Assembly: GCA_050740975.1 (NCBI GenBank)
Contig: JBOIEE010000108.1
Coordinates: 1-8,292, forward strand
Origin: JBOHHR01 sp050740975
GTDB taxonomy: Bacteria > Pseudomonadota > Gammaproteobacteria > JBOHHR01
Direction: 5' to 3'
Length of the DNA stretch: 8,292 bases
Part shown: positions 1-6,095 of the stretch, one piece after another
How the letters are laid out: each line of letters opens with the position of its first letter
Position numbering within the stretch: position 1 is the stretch's first letter
Notes under the pieces: model-generated
Seen by the model: only the letters and a program-made list of their open reading frames with translations
Databases searched by the model: none
Told to the model about the DNA's origin: nothing
Position numbers and translations under genes: made by a program

Positions 1-141
1 ACCGCGGTAGGTGGCCACGTACCAGAGCGTTTCGCCGATCTTGGGCAGGGCACCCAGGTAGTGATGCGCCTGCATTAGGCCTTGGTAATCCGCTTCTTCG
101 CTTCGCTCAACGGGGCGAACGCGGATCACTTCGAGGATCAA
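1..141 (-). CDS. DUF4338 (DruA-like) protein, N-terminal part, cut by window edge
   Basis: The reading frame is open from 174 down to the left edge, after an in-frame TAA at 175-177. It reads ...VIRVRPVERSEEADY, then QGLMQAHHYLG, then ALPKIGETLWYVATYRG. This matches from memory the N-terminal segment of DUF4338 proteins (the 'LM..HHYLG' and 'G..L.Y' pattern), which occur either with or fused to transposases or as DruA of the Druantia anti-phage system. No ATG is available. The TTG at 139-141, with a weak GAG about 9 bases upstream, is a guess at the start; GTG at 127-129 is the alternative. The rest of the protein lies outside the window, so transposon and defence roles cannot be told apart. 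The lack of a good start means it could also be a remnant. Confidence 0.6.
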   Translation of the reverse strand, partial: MILEVIRVRPVERSEEADYQGLMQAHHYLGALPKIGETLWYVATYRG

Positions 142-234
142 GACGGTTTTCTCGGACGCCTGACATAGGCACCCTTATACGGCATCCGGGGCCCGGTGTC
201 CAGGATCCGCTATACGCCCTTAACCCACTTGAGG

Positions 235-279
235 TTTCTGGCTAGGACAAATTCACCCTGGGGTTTGGCTAGCCAGAAA
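235..279. repeat. Perfect 11-bp inverted repeat, 23-nt spacer
   Basis: TTTCTGGCTAG at 235-245 is the exact reverse complement of CTAGCCAGAAA at 269-279. It lies between the 3' end of the M48 protease gene and the DUF4338 gene fragment, in the only non-coding stretch there (178-343). No T-run follows either arm, so a classical intrinsic terminator is not supported. It could be a REP-like palindrome, part of a mobile-element end, or an RNA hairpin after the M48 gene. Confidence 0.5.
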
Positions 280-343
280 GGTGGCAAGATAGTTAGGGGC
301 ACTTATGGTTTTTATGAACGTCTCCAGGCGCATACGAGTCCCC

Positions 344-1588
344 TCATCCGGCCTTGGCTACGAGCTGCGCGACGCGTACCAACGCGGGCGGATGGGAATC
401 GTGAAAGGCTGAATAGAGGGGATCGGGAGTGAGGGTGCGGGCGTTTCCCCGGTAGAGCTTGACCAGGGCGCGAATCAAACTACCGGCGTGCGCTTGCTCT
501 GCGGCAAAATTGTCGGCTTCGAATTCATGGCGACGCGAGAGCGCGGCCAGCACTGGTTGTAGCACCACGCCGACCACCGGAGCTATCATGACAAACAGGA
601 CGATTGCCGTATGTACGGAGGGCTGCGAGACCCCTAACCCGTGGTAAAACCAGGCCTGCTCGATAAGCCAGGCGAGGACCGCAAGGCCAACGAGGCTCAG
701 ACCCGCCAGCAGCACAAACCTCTTGAACACATGCCTGCATTTGAAATGGCCGAGCTCGTGGGCCAACACAGATTCTACCTCGGCTGGCTCCAGCTCCTTG
801 AGCAGGGTGTCAAAGAACACGACGCGCTTGTTCTTGCCGAAGCCAGTGAAGTAAGCGTTGCCGTGGGTAGAGCGCAGCGAGCCATCCATGACGAAAAAAC
901 CTGTGATCGAGAATCCGTTTCGCCCCAGCAGCGCCTCGATGCGGCCCCTGAGATCGGGATCCTCGAGTGGTCGGAAGTTATTAAATAGGGGCGCGATAAA
1001 CACCGGATACGCCCAGCTCATCAACAAGCTAAAGCCAAGCCAAGCGACCCATACCAGGAGCCACCACAGCGGACCCGAGTTCCCGATCAACCACAGCACT
1101 AACGTTGCCAAAGGGATCCCCAGCCCGAGCAGGAATAGCGCTCGCTTTAGCAGATCGACGAAAAATAACTTAGGCGTTGTGCGATTGAAGCCGAAGCGCT
1201 CTTCGATCACAAAGGTGCGATAGAGCGCTACCGGAAGGTTCAAAAGCGCCATGAGCGCAAAAGCAGAAAGCATGACCCCTACCCCGGTGATCAGCTCGGG
1301 CAACTCGAGGTGTCGCCAAGTCCGATCCAGCAGATCGAGCCCCCCGCCTAGGGTCCATGCCAGAAGCAGCATGCTCTCCAACAAAAGCTCATACTGAGCA
1401 AAGCGGGCGTGAGTGACGGTGTAATCGGCGGCTTTCTGGTGATCGGCGAGTGGTATCTGGTCGGTAAAGGCTTCGGGAACCCTTTGACGATGGCGTCGCA
1501 CGTGGCGTATTTGGCGGCGATCGAGCCACAGATGCACTGCGGCTTGTTCCATAAGCGCAAGGCAGAAAACGAGCGAGAAAAAATTCAC
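344..1588 (-). CDS. M48 family (Ste24/CaaX-protease type) membrane zinc metalloprotease
   Basis: The 414-residue product has the length and layout of Ste24-type peptidases. It has an N-terminal membrane segment (about 3-22), further hydrophobic segments near 69-82, 101-123, 149-168 and 172-199, the zinc motif HELGH at 277-281, two more hydrophobic segments (about 291-310 and 327-350), and RRHEFEAD at 352-359. In that last motif E355 should be the third zinc ligand. FDTLLK (259-264) before the HExxH and the conserved HP (399-400) near the C-terminus also fit the family. It probably cleaves or quality-controls membrane or exported proteins; the bacterial substrate is unknown. The start is GTG at 1588: an in-frame TAA lies 7 codons upstream and no other start is available, although no clear Shine-Dalgarno is visible. 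It sits head-to-head with an orn remnant and next to a truncated copy of its own 5' third. Confidence 0.9.
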   Translation of the reverse strand: MNFFSLVFCLALMEQAAVHLWLDRRQIRHVRRHRQRVPEAFTDQIPLADHQKAADYTVTHARFAQYELLLESMLLLAWTLGGGLDLLDRTWRHLELPELITGVGVMLSAFALMALLNLPVALYRTFVIEERFGFNRTTPKLFFVDLLKRALFLLGLGIPLATLVLWLIGNSGPLWWLLVWVAWLGFSLLMSWAYPVFIAPLFNNFRPLEDPDLRGRIEALLGRNGFSITGFFVMDGSLRSTHGNAYFTGFGKNKRVVFFDTLLKELEPAEVESVLAHELGHFKCRHVFKRFVLLAGLSLVGLAVLAWLIEQAWFYHGLGVSQPSVHTAIVLFVMIAPVVGVVLQPVLAALSRRHEFEADNFAAEQAHAGSLIRALVKLYRGNARTLTPDPLYSAFHDSHPPALVRVAQLVAKAG

Positions 1589-1592
1589 GATG
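1246..1592 (-). repeat. Direct repeat copy 1 (5' third of the M48 gene)
   Basis: This segment is repeated in the same orientation at 1709-2048. By eye there are roughly 28 substitutions in about 340 aligned bases, plus one 7-base gap, so about 91-92% identity. Copy 1 belongs to the intact gene (codons 1 to about 114 plus a few upstream bases). The offset between copies is 463 bp, and the 116 bp between them holds the orn remnant. Confidence 0.85.
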
Positions 1593-1607
1593 GAGCAGGT
1601 GGCTTAA

Positions 1608-1658
1608 AACGATACTCAATCCTCGGACAAACTCATCTGGATCGACTTCGAGATGACT
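1608..1658 (+). pseudogene. orn: orn (oligoribonuclease) 5' remnant
   Basis: The plus strand reads NDTQSSDKLIWIDFEMT. This is the start of oligoribonuclease, whose N-terminus in relatives is '..LIWIDLEMTGLDP'. It contains the first DEDD motif, with D (1644-1646) and E (1650-1652) as metal ligands. Orn is a 3'-5' exoribonuclease that degrades 2-5-nt RNAs and pGpG. Here the match ends after EMT and the M48 gene copy begins about 50 bases further on. There is no ATG, GTG or TTG in frame between the upstream TAA (1605-1607) and the motif, so the start is lost too. The divergent orientation to the M48 gene suggests an ancestral M48/orn head-to-head pair. The remnant is short, but the residue string is very characteristic. 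Confidence 0.7.
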
Positions 1659-1708
1659 GAGGGTCGACGAAATCGTCATTGTATCCTAAAGGACCAGGAT
1701 CAGGACCT

Positions 1709-2048
1709 GCGCCATGAGCGCAAAGGCCGAAAGCATGACCCCTACCCCGGTGATCCGCTCGGGCAAATCGAGATGTTGCCAAGCCCGATCCAGCAGATCG
1801 AGCCCCCCGCCTAAGGTCCATACCAGAAGCAGCACGCTCTCAGACAAAAGCTCATACTGAACAAAGCGGGCGTAAGTGAGGGTATAATCGGCGGCTTTGT
1901 GGTGATCGGCGAGTGGTATCTGGGCGGCAAAGGCTTGGGGAACCCTTTGACGATGGTGCCGCACGTGGCGTATTTGGCGGCGATCGAGCCACAGGTGCAC
2001 CGCGGTTTGGGCGATAAGCGCAAGGCAAGCGAGAAAAAATTCACGATC
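1709..2048 (-). pseudogene. Truncated second copy of the M48 protease gene (5' third only)
   Basis: The translation contains HLWLDRRQIRHVR and GGGLDLLDR, nearly as in the intact neighbour, and ends at GVMLSAFALMA (copy-1 residues about 102-114). It then runs into unrelated sequence and a stop. All catalytic parts (HExxH, EFEAD) are missing. The GTG start corresponding to copy 1 is at 2042-2044, but a 7-base deletion near 2025 puts it out of frame with the rest. From HLWLD onward about 15 of 95 residues differ from copy 1. About half of the base changes alter the protein, which fits relaxed constraint. It is not expected to give a functional protease. It may come from a tandem duplication or from recombination with a foreign allele. 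Confidence 0.85.
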
Positions 2049-2049
2049 G

Positions 2050-2440
2050 GACCAAGGGAATTCTATGGCATCGCCCGCTCCCGCTCCTTGGCGTACCGCT
2101 CGGTTAAAGTTTTCCGCTTCCCTAGATAAGCCGCGAGCTTTGCCTCCCAACCCTTGTCGCCAACGGTTCGCACGAGCGCCAAGGCGTCTGCCTCAATCTG
2201 ATCGCCCCACTTTAGGCTATTCACCGGGCGATCCAGAGATCGGAATTCGGCACGGCAATCCCAGCATCCACGAACTGGTGCATGGTTTGACGTCCGAATG
2301 TTTCTCGGGTATTCGGGGCATAGCTTCGGCCATAATGATCTCTGGCGAAATCCATGATGGGGGTGATCCCTATCAGGGGATCTCTGGCGTCCTTCCATTT
2401 ATCCGCTGGCTTTAAGGGCACTTCGATTCCCCGGTGCGGG
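2050..2440 (-). pseudogene. Decayed BsuBI/PstI-family type II restriction endonuclease
   Basis: Frame A (2419 down to a stop at 2221-2223) reads LKPADKWKDARDPLIG, ITPIMDFARDHYG, SYAPNTRETF and RQTMHQFVDAG. These are hallmark strings of the linker/central part of BsuBI/PstI-type endonucleases as I remember them. Homology continues in frame B as LDRPVNSLKW..QIEADALALVRT and LAAYLGKRKTLTERYAKERE, down to a stop at 2063-2065. The frame change sits near 2236-2240, where a CTCT microrepeat could have gained or lost bases. Past the stop, a one-base shift gives HRIPLV, like the family's continuation. Before GTG 2419-2421, another frame reads PAPGNRSAL, resembling the family's 'QQNERSAL'. The catalytic C-terminal domain is absent, since the M48 fragment begins at 2048, so it is inactive. 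No cognate methyltransferase is visible. Confidence 0.75.
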
Positions 2441-2470
2441 TGGCTATTTTTGATAGGCGGTGTCCACCTA
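2435..2470. mobile_element. Possible IS21-family end remnant
   Basis: The segment GGGTGGCTATTTTTGATAGG followed by CGGTGTCCACC resembles, from memory, the sub-terminal repeats of IS21-type elements (GGGTCAGTTTTTGATCGGCG followed by a TGNCA-like end). It lies exactly where recognisable endonuclease sequence stops. No istA or istB coding sequence is nearby and no second end was found in the window. This is a weak, similarity-by-memory call. Confidence 0.25.
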
Positions 2471-2681
2471 ATGGTTTACCGTGAATAAATTAAGTGGAGA
2501 TTTGGATCCGCATTTTTGGCCACACAAAAACCATGAGACTATAGGCCGGAGGCGGTTTCTCTGTCAAAGTCTATTTGCGCATCGCCACGCGTCGGCGCCG
2601 TTGCGACGAGAGGATGAAAATGCGTGCACCCCTTCGATGCTTTGCTGGCGAGGAAGGTGGGGTCGCAAGACAACCTAAAGG
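2441..2681. other. Non-coding stretch, no gene recognised
   Basis: Between the restriction-enzyme remnant and the metE terminator I see no reading frame with family features on either strand. The longest frame (plus strand, 2481-2678) gives a composition-driven peptide rich in R, H and W and without a plausible ribosome binding site. Apart from the possible insertion-sequence end at its left side, nothing can be named here. Confidence 0.5.
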
Positions 2682-2715
2682 ACAACACCGCAGGGTTACC
2701 CCCTGCGGGTGTTGT
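2682..2715 (-). terminator. Hairpin terminator after metE
   Basis: ACAACACCGCAGGG (2682-2695) pairs with CCCTGC (2701-2706) plus GGTGTTGT (2708-2715). This gives a 14-bp stem with one bulged base and a 5-nt loop, starting 13 bases after the metE stop. On the minus strand it is followed by TCCTTTAGGTTGTC, a poor T-tract, so termination may be imperfect. The near-symmetric stem could also act on the plus strand. Confidence 0.7.
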
Positions 2716-2728
2716 TGATTGAGACTGC

Positions 2729-5028
2729 CTACGCGCACTCGCGCAGACTGCGGGCGGCAGCGATCATGTTTTCGAGCGCCGCTTTGGTTTCCGGCCAGCC
2801 GCGGGTTTTGAGGCCGCAATCGGGGTTCACCCAGAGGTGTTCCTTCGGCACCGACTGGAGCGCGCGCTTGAGTAGATCAATGATCTCATCGCGCGTGGGT
2901 ATGCGCGGCGAGTGGATGTCGTAGACGCCGGGTCCGATGTGATTGGGATAGTGGAAGTTTTTGAACGCTTCCAAGAGTTCCATCTGCGAACGGGAAGTCT
3001 CGATGGTGATGACATCGGCGTCCATGGCCGCGACGTGGGCGATGATGTCGTTGAACTCTGAGTAGCACATGTGCGTATGGATCTGCGTTTCATCGCGCAC
3101 GCCGGAAGACGCCAAGCGAAAGCTATCCACCGCCCAGCGGAGATAGTTTTCCTGGTCGGCCTGGCGTAACGGCAATCCCTCGCGGAGGGCCGGTTCGTCG
3201 ATTTGAATGATACGCAGGCCCGCCTGTTCTAGATCGCGCACCTCGTCTCTAATCGCCAGGGCGATCTGTATCGCCGTGTCGCGACGGGGCTGATCGTCCC
3301 GCACGAACGACCATTGCAGGATGGTCACCGGCCCGGTCAGCATGCCTTTGACGGGTTTTTTGGTGAGCGACTGGGCATAGGCGCTCCAGCGTACCGTCAT
3401 GGAGCCTTTGCGCGCCACATCGCCATAAATGATCGGCGGTTTGACGCAACGGGAGCCGTAGCTTTGCACCCATCCGTGCTGCATGAAGGCGCAGCTCTCC
3501 AGTTGTTCGCCGAAGTATTGCACCATGTCGTTGCGCTCGGCCTCGCCATGTACCACCACGTCCATCTCGATCTCCTCCTGCCAGCGGATCGCCCTCTCGA
3601 TTTCCCGTTCGATAGCCGTTTCATAGGCCGCTACGGTGATCTCACCCCGGCGCAGTTGGGTGCGCAACTTTCTAAGATCGGCGGTTTGCGGAAACGAGCC
3701 GATGGTGGTGGTCGGGAACAGCGGCAATTTCAAAGCGTCGCGCTGTTTGCGCTGCCGTTCCGGGAACGGGCTTGCGCGCCGCAGATCGGCGGGGGTGAGG
3801 GCCGCAACCCGCGCTTGGATCGCTGGTTTGCGGATGGTTTTGGACGTCCGGACGCTTTCGATGGCCAGCATGTTTTCCACCAATTGCTTGGCGTATTGAG
3901 CATGCGTGTCCGGTGCTGCGAGACCGGCGACGGTCTTGACCTCATTGAGCTTCTGCCGGGCAAACGCCAGCCAGTTCTTGACCTCCCCTGGCAACATCAC
4001 CTCATCCGTTTCCAGCATCAGATCGTAGGGTACGTGAAGCAGCGAGCAGGAGGGCGCCACCATCACGCGTTCGGCGCCGATGTTTTCGATCGCCTTGGTG
4101 ATGAGTTCCAGGGAACGGGAGAAATCGTTTTTCCAGAGGTTGCGGCCGTCCACCACGCCCAGGGACAAGCTCAGTTCCTTCGGCGCGGCGGTCAACATGG
4201 CATCCAATTGATCCGGCGCCCGCACCAGGTCCACGTGCAAAGCGTAAACGGGCAGACTCACCGCCAACGCGGTGTTGTCGCGCAAACCTTCAAAATAAGT
4301 GGCGAGGATAACCTTCAGGTTCGGCACGGCCTCCCCAATCTGCGCAAAGGCGGTGCGGTATCCCGCGCGCGCCGCATCATCCAGATCCAGTGCGAGGCAA
4401 GGTTCGTCGATCTGGACGTATTCCGCGCCGGCTTCCGCGATCTTCCGCATCAGCTCGATGTAGACGGGCAGCAGCCGATCGAGCAAGTGAATACGGTGAA
4501 AGCCGTCTTCCTTTTCCTTTCCAAGTAGTAAATAGGTGACGGGTCCTATGAATACCGGCTTAGCGTTGATGCCGAGCACCTTGGCTTCCTTAAATTCCTC
4601 GATGGCCTTGAACGACCTCAAGGCAAAGGTCTGTTCTTTGGAAAACTCCGGGACGATATAGTGGTAATTAGTGTCGAACCATTTCGTCATCTCCATGGCG
4701 ATGAGATCGAGGCCGCCTTTCTGATAGCCACGCGCCATGGCGAAATAAATCTCCAGATCCGGGCATCCGGCAAGCGGCGCGTAACGGGGCGGCACAGCGC
4801 CTAGCATGAGTGTCATGTCGAGCACCTGATCGTAGAAGGAAAAATCGTTGCAGGGGATGAGATCGATCCCGGCCTTCTGCTGGGCCTGCCAATGCACCTG
4901 TCTCAGACGCTTGCCGGTGGCGACCAGATCGTCGAGCGTCACCTGCCCTGCCCAGTAACGTTCGCACGCGTTTTTGAGTTCCCGGTATTTGCCGATGCGG
5001 GGTAACCCAGATTGTGGGTTGTGATCAT
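2729..5028 (-). CDS. metE: Cobalamin-independent methionine synthase MetE (apparent N-terminal frameshift)
   Basis: MetE transfers the methyl group of 5-methyltetrahydropteroyltriglutamate to homocysteine without B12. The protein covers both barrels: YWAG and FNTNYHY-like FDTNYHYIVPEF near the N-terminus, LFPTTTIGSFP at the start of the C-terminal barrel, then the zinc ligands. Counted in the long open frame that starts at GTG 5098 (789 residues), these are H676 and C678 (THMCYSEFND), E700 (ITIETSRS) and C761 (NPDCGLKTRGW), all a constant 35 from E. coli H641, C643, E665 and C726. That frame starts with 31 residues unlike MetE. The proper start is ATG 5026-5028 after AGGAG, reading MITTHNLGYP, but it goes out of frame at CCCC (4999-5002). 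One more C would give MITTHNLGYPRIG and a 766-residue protein of normal length. Expression is controlled by the upstream cobalamin riboswitch. Confidence 0.92.
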
Positions 5029-5033
5029 TGCTT

Positions 5034-5038
5034 CTCCT
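5034..5038 (-). promoter_or_regulatory. metE Shine-Dalgarno (AGGAG) deciding the start
   Basis: AGGAG is followed by the 5-nt spacer AAGCA and then ATG at 5026-5028. The next codons (ITTHNLGYP) match the conserved MetE N-terminus. This fixes the biological start even though the current sequence puts it out of frame with the remainder of the gene. The in-frame alternatives (ATG 5066-5068, GTG 5096-5098) have no comparable site. Confidence 0.8.
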
Positions 5039-5101
5039 CTCCAAAAGAATCGCGTGGCAAATACTCATGATGTGATCCGCAGGAAAGGGAACGAGCACTA
5101 G

Positions 5102-5125
5102 AAAAAAGCCCGGTCACGGGGCCGG
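5102..5125 (-). terminator. Riboswitch-controlled intrinsic terminator before metE
   Basis: On the minus strand GCCCCGTGACCGGGC (5122-5108) folds into a short GC-rich hairpin: GCCC with GGGC, one C-C mismatch, one G-C pair and a TGA loop. It is followed directly by six T (5107-5102), 73 bases before the metE start. The same segment can pair instead with CGGTCGGGC at 5145-5137: GCCC with GGGC and GACCG with CGGTC, with CGT bulged. That gives a mutually exclusive antiterminator. This suggests B12-dependent premature termination. The folding is by hand and no energies were computed. Confidence 0.65.
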
Positions 5126-5173
5126 TAGTTTATTACGCCCGACCGATAGCCTCCGCGGAAGCATCGCTGTTGC

Positions 5174-5337
5174 GGATAAGGTAGGTCTCCTGGCTTGTAA
5201 CAGCTTTCGCCGCCCTTCCCGACCTTCTGGTCAGTGGACATCGTCGGGCGAAAGCTTTCGTGTTACTTACAGTTGCGCGTCAGCTCGTGATTTGCACACG
5301 ATTCCCTGTTACTTCGCGGTTAAGCGAAACCTTATCC
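5174..5337 (-). promoter_or_regulatory. Cobalamin (B12) riboswitch aptamer
   Basis: On the minus strand the consensus elements appear in order. P1 5' strand GGATAAGG (5337-5330) is followed by GTGTGCAAATCAC near 5288-5300. Next come GCGCAACTGTAA (AACTGTAA at 5274-5267), GGTCGGGAAGGGCGG, and the B12 box AAGCCAGGAGACCTACC (5196-5180). The P1 3' strand CCTTATCC (5181-5174) is a perfect 8-bp complement of the first. Cobalamin riboswitches of this class commonly repress metE when B12 is sufficient, so the cell can use the B12-dependent enzyme MetH instead. metH is not in the window. Confidence 0.93.
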
Positions 5338-5344
5338 TTTCGTC

Positions 5345-5374
5345 AGTTTAAAGGAACGCCAGTTGTTCAAGCAA
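5345..5374 (-). promoter_or_regulatory. Candidate promoter for riboswitch-metE
   Basis: On the minus strand a TTGCTT-like -35 (5374-5369) lies 18 bases before TAAACT (5350-5345) as -10. The expected transcription start near 5338 coincides with the first base of the aptamer P1 stem. The match to consensus is modest, and position is the main support. No terminator is seen between queE and this site, so some read-through from the tol operon is possible. Confidence 0.4.
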
Positions 5375-5393
5375 CCCCAAACTAGACCGCACT

Positions 5394-6095
5394 TCATCTT
5401 CCCGGGACATCGCCCCATAGATACTTATGCAATTGGATCTGGAAGCGCACGGGAAGTCTGTCGGCTAAGATCCAGTCGGCCAGAAGCGCGGGCGCTAGGT
5501 GTCCGCTGGCGGGGGAAAACAAGACTTCGCAGCAGTCAGGCAGATGAAATCGCGTCAAGGTCTCTTTAGCCCAATCGTAGTCGGAACGATCGCAAATCAC
5601 GAACTTGACCTGGTCGTGCTCGCAAAGCAAACGGAGATTTGCATAACGGTTTTTATTCGTCTCGCCGGAACCCGGCGTCTTTAGATCCAACACTTTCATT
5701 ACCCGCCGGTCGACCGCGGAGACATCCACGGCCCCACTGGTTTCTAAGGAGACCGCAAAACCTGCATCGCACAGGCGCCGAAGAAGCACGGGGCAAGAAC
5801 GCTGAGCTAAGGGTTCACCCCCGGTTACCGTGACGTAGTGTGCTTGATAACGCGTGACCTCGTGTAGTACTTCGTCTAGAGACATGTTTCGGCCGCCATG
5901 AAAGGCATAAGCGGTATCGCAGTAGTGGCAACGCAATGGACAACCCGTAAGGCGTACAAACACGGTGGGCAGTCCGACCCGATTGGTCTCACCCTGCAGC
6001 GAATAGAAAATTTCGGTGACCCGGAGCAGGGAGCCAGGTTTCGTGCCCTCTCCGATCGGCGTAGAGACTTGGATCTCAAGCCTGCGTGTGCTCAT
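5394..6095 (-). CDS. queE: 7-carboxy-7-deazaguanine synthase (radical SAM)
   Basis: QueE converts 6-carboxy-5,6,7,8-tetrahydropterin to 7-carboxy-7-deazaguanine in queuosine/7-deazapurine synthesis. The 233-residue product has the substrate-binding start LLRVTEIFYSLQGE (23-36) and the radical-SAM cluster motif CPLRCHYC (C52, C56, C59; CxxxCxxC). The SAM-binding TGGEPL is at 91-96 and DLKTPGSGE at 137-145. The family's C-terminal end QLHKYLWG..PGR is at 221-233. Length is normal. The start ATG 6093-6095 overlaps the cpoB stop in TGATG, with no Shine-Dalgarno, so translation is probably coupled to cpoB. The first 20 or so residues are not conserved. The usual downstream partner queC is absent. 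Confidence 0.93.
   Translation of the reverse strand: MSTRRLEIQVSTPIGEGTKPGSLLRVTEIFYSLQGETNRVGLPTVFVRLTGCPLRCHYCDTAYAFHGGRNMSLDEVLHEVTRYQAHYVTVTGGEPLAQRSCPVLLRRLCDAGFAVSLETSGAVDVSAVDRRVMKVLDLKTPGSGETNKNRYANLRLLCEHDQVKFVICDRSDYDWAKETLTRFHLPDCCEVLFSPASGHLAPALLADWILADRLPVRFQIQLHKYLWGDVPGR

Noticed and set aside
1678..1683. TACAAT on the minus strand as a -10 box for the M48 gene
   Set aside because: No acceptable -35 at the right distance (best is TCCTGA), and it lies about 90 bases upstream of the start within rearranged DNA.
1686..2150. 154-residue open frame joining the restriction relic to M48 sequence, as if a fusion protein
   Set aside because: Its first 35 or so residues are the restriction relic read in the wrong frame, and the M48 part lacks all catalytic motifs. 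It is a chance read-through across a junction.
2481..2678. 65-residue plus-strand open frame before the metE terminator
   Set aside because: No ribosome binding site, no recognised family and unusual composition. Treated as non-coding.
2571..2819. 82-residue minus-strand open frame overlapping the metE 3' end
   Set aside because: Wrong frame relative to metE, runs through the terminator hairpin and shows no domain features.
3314..4528. 404-residue open frame on the plus strand inside metE
   Set aside because: It is antisense to a well-conserved gene and has no recognisable motif. It is an expected by-product of the GC-rich codon use of metE.
5029..5098. N-terminal extension of MetE from GTG 5098 as a signal or regulatory peptide
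   Set aside because: The 31 extra residues are the untranslated leader plus the true start region read in the wrong frame. The Shine-Dalgarno and the MetE N-terminal motif point to ATG 5028.
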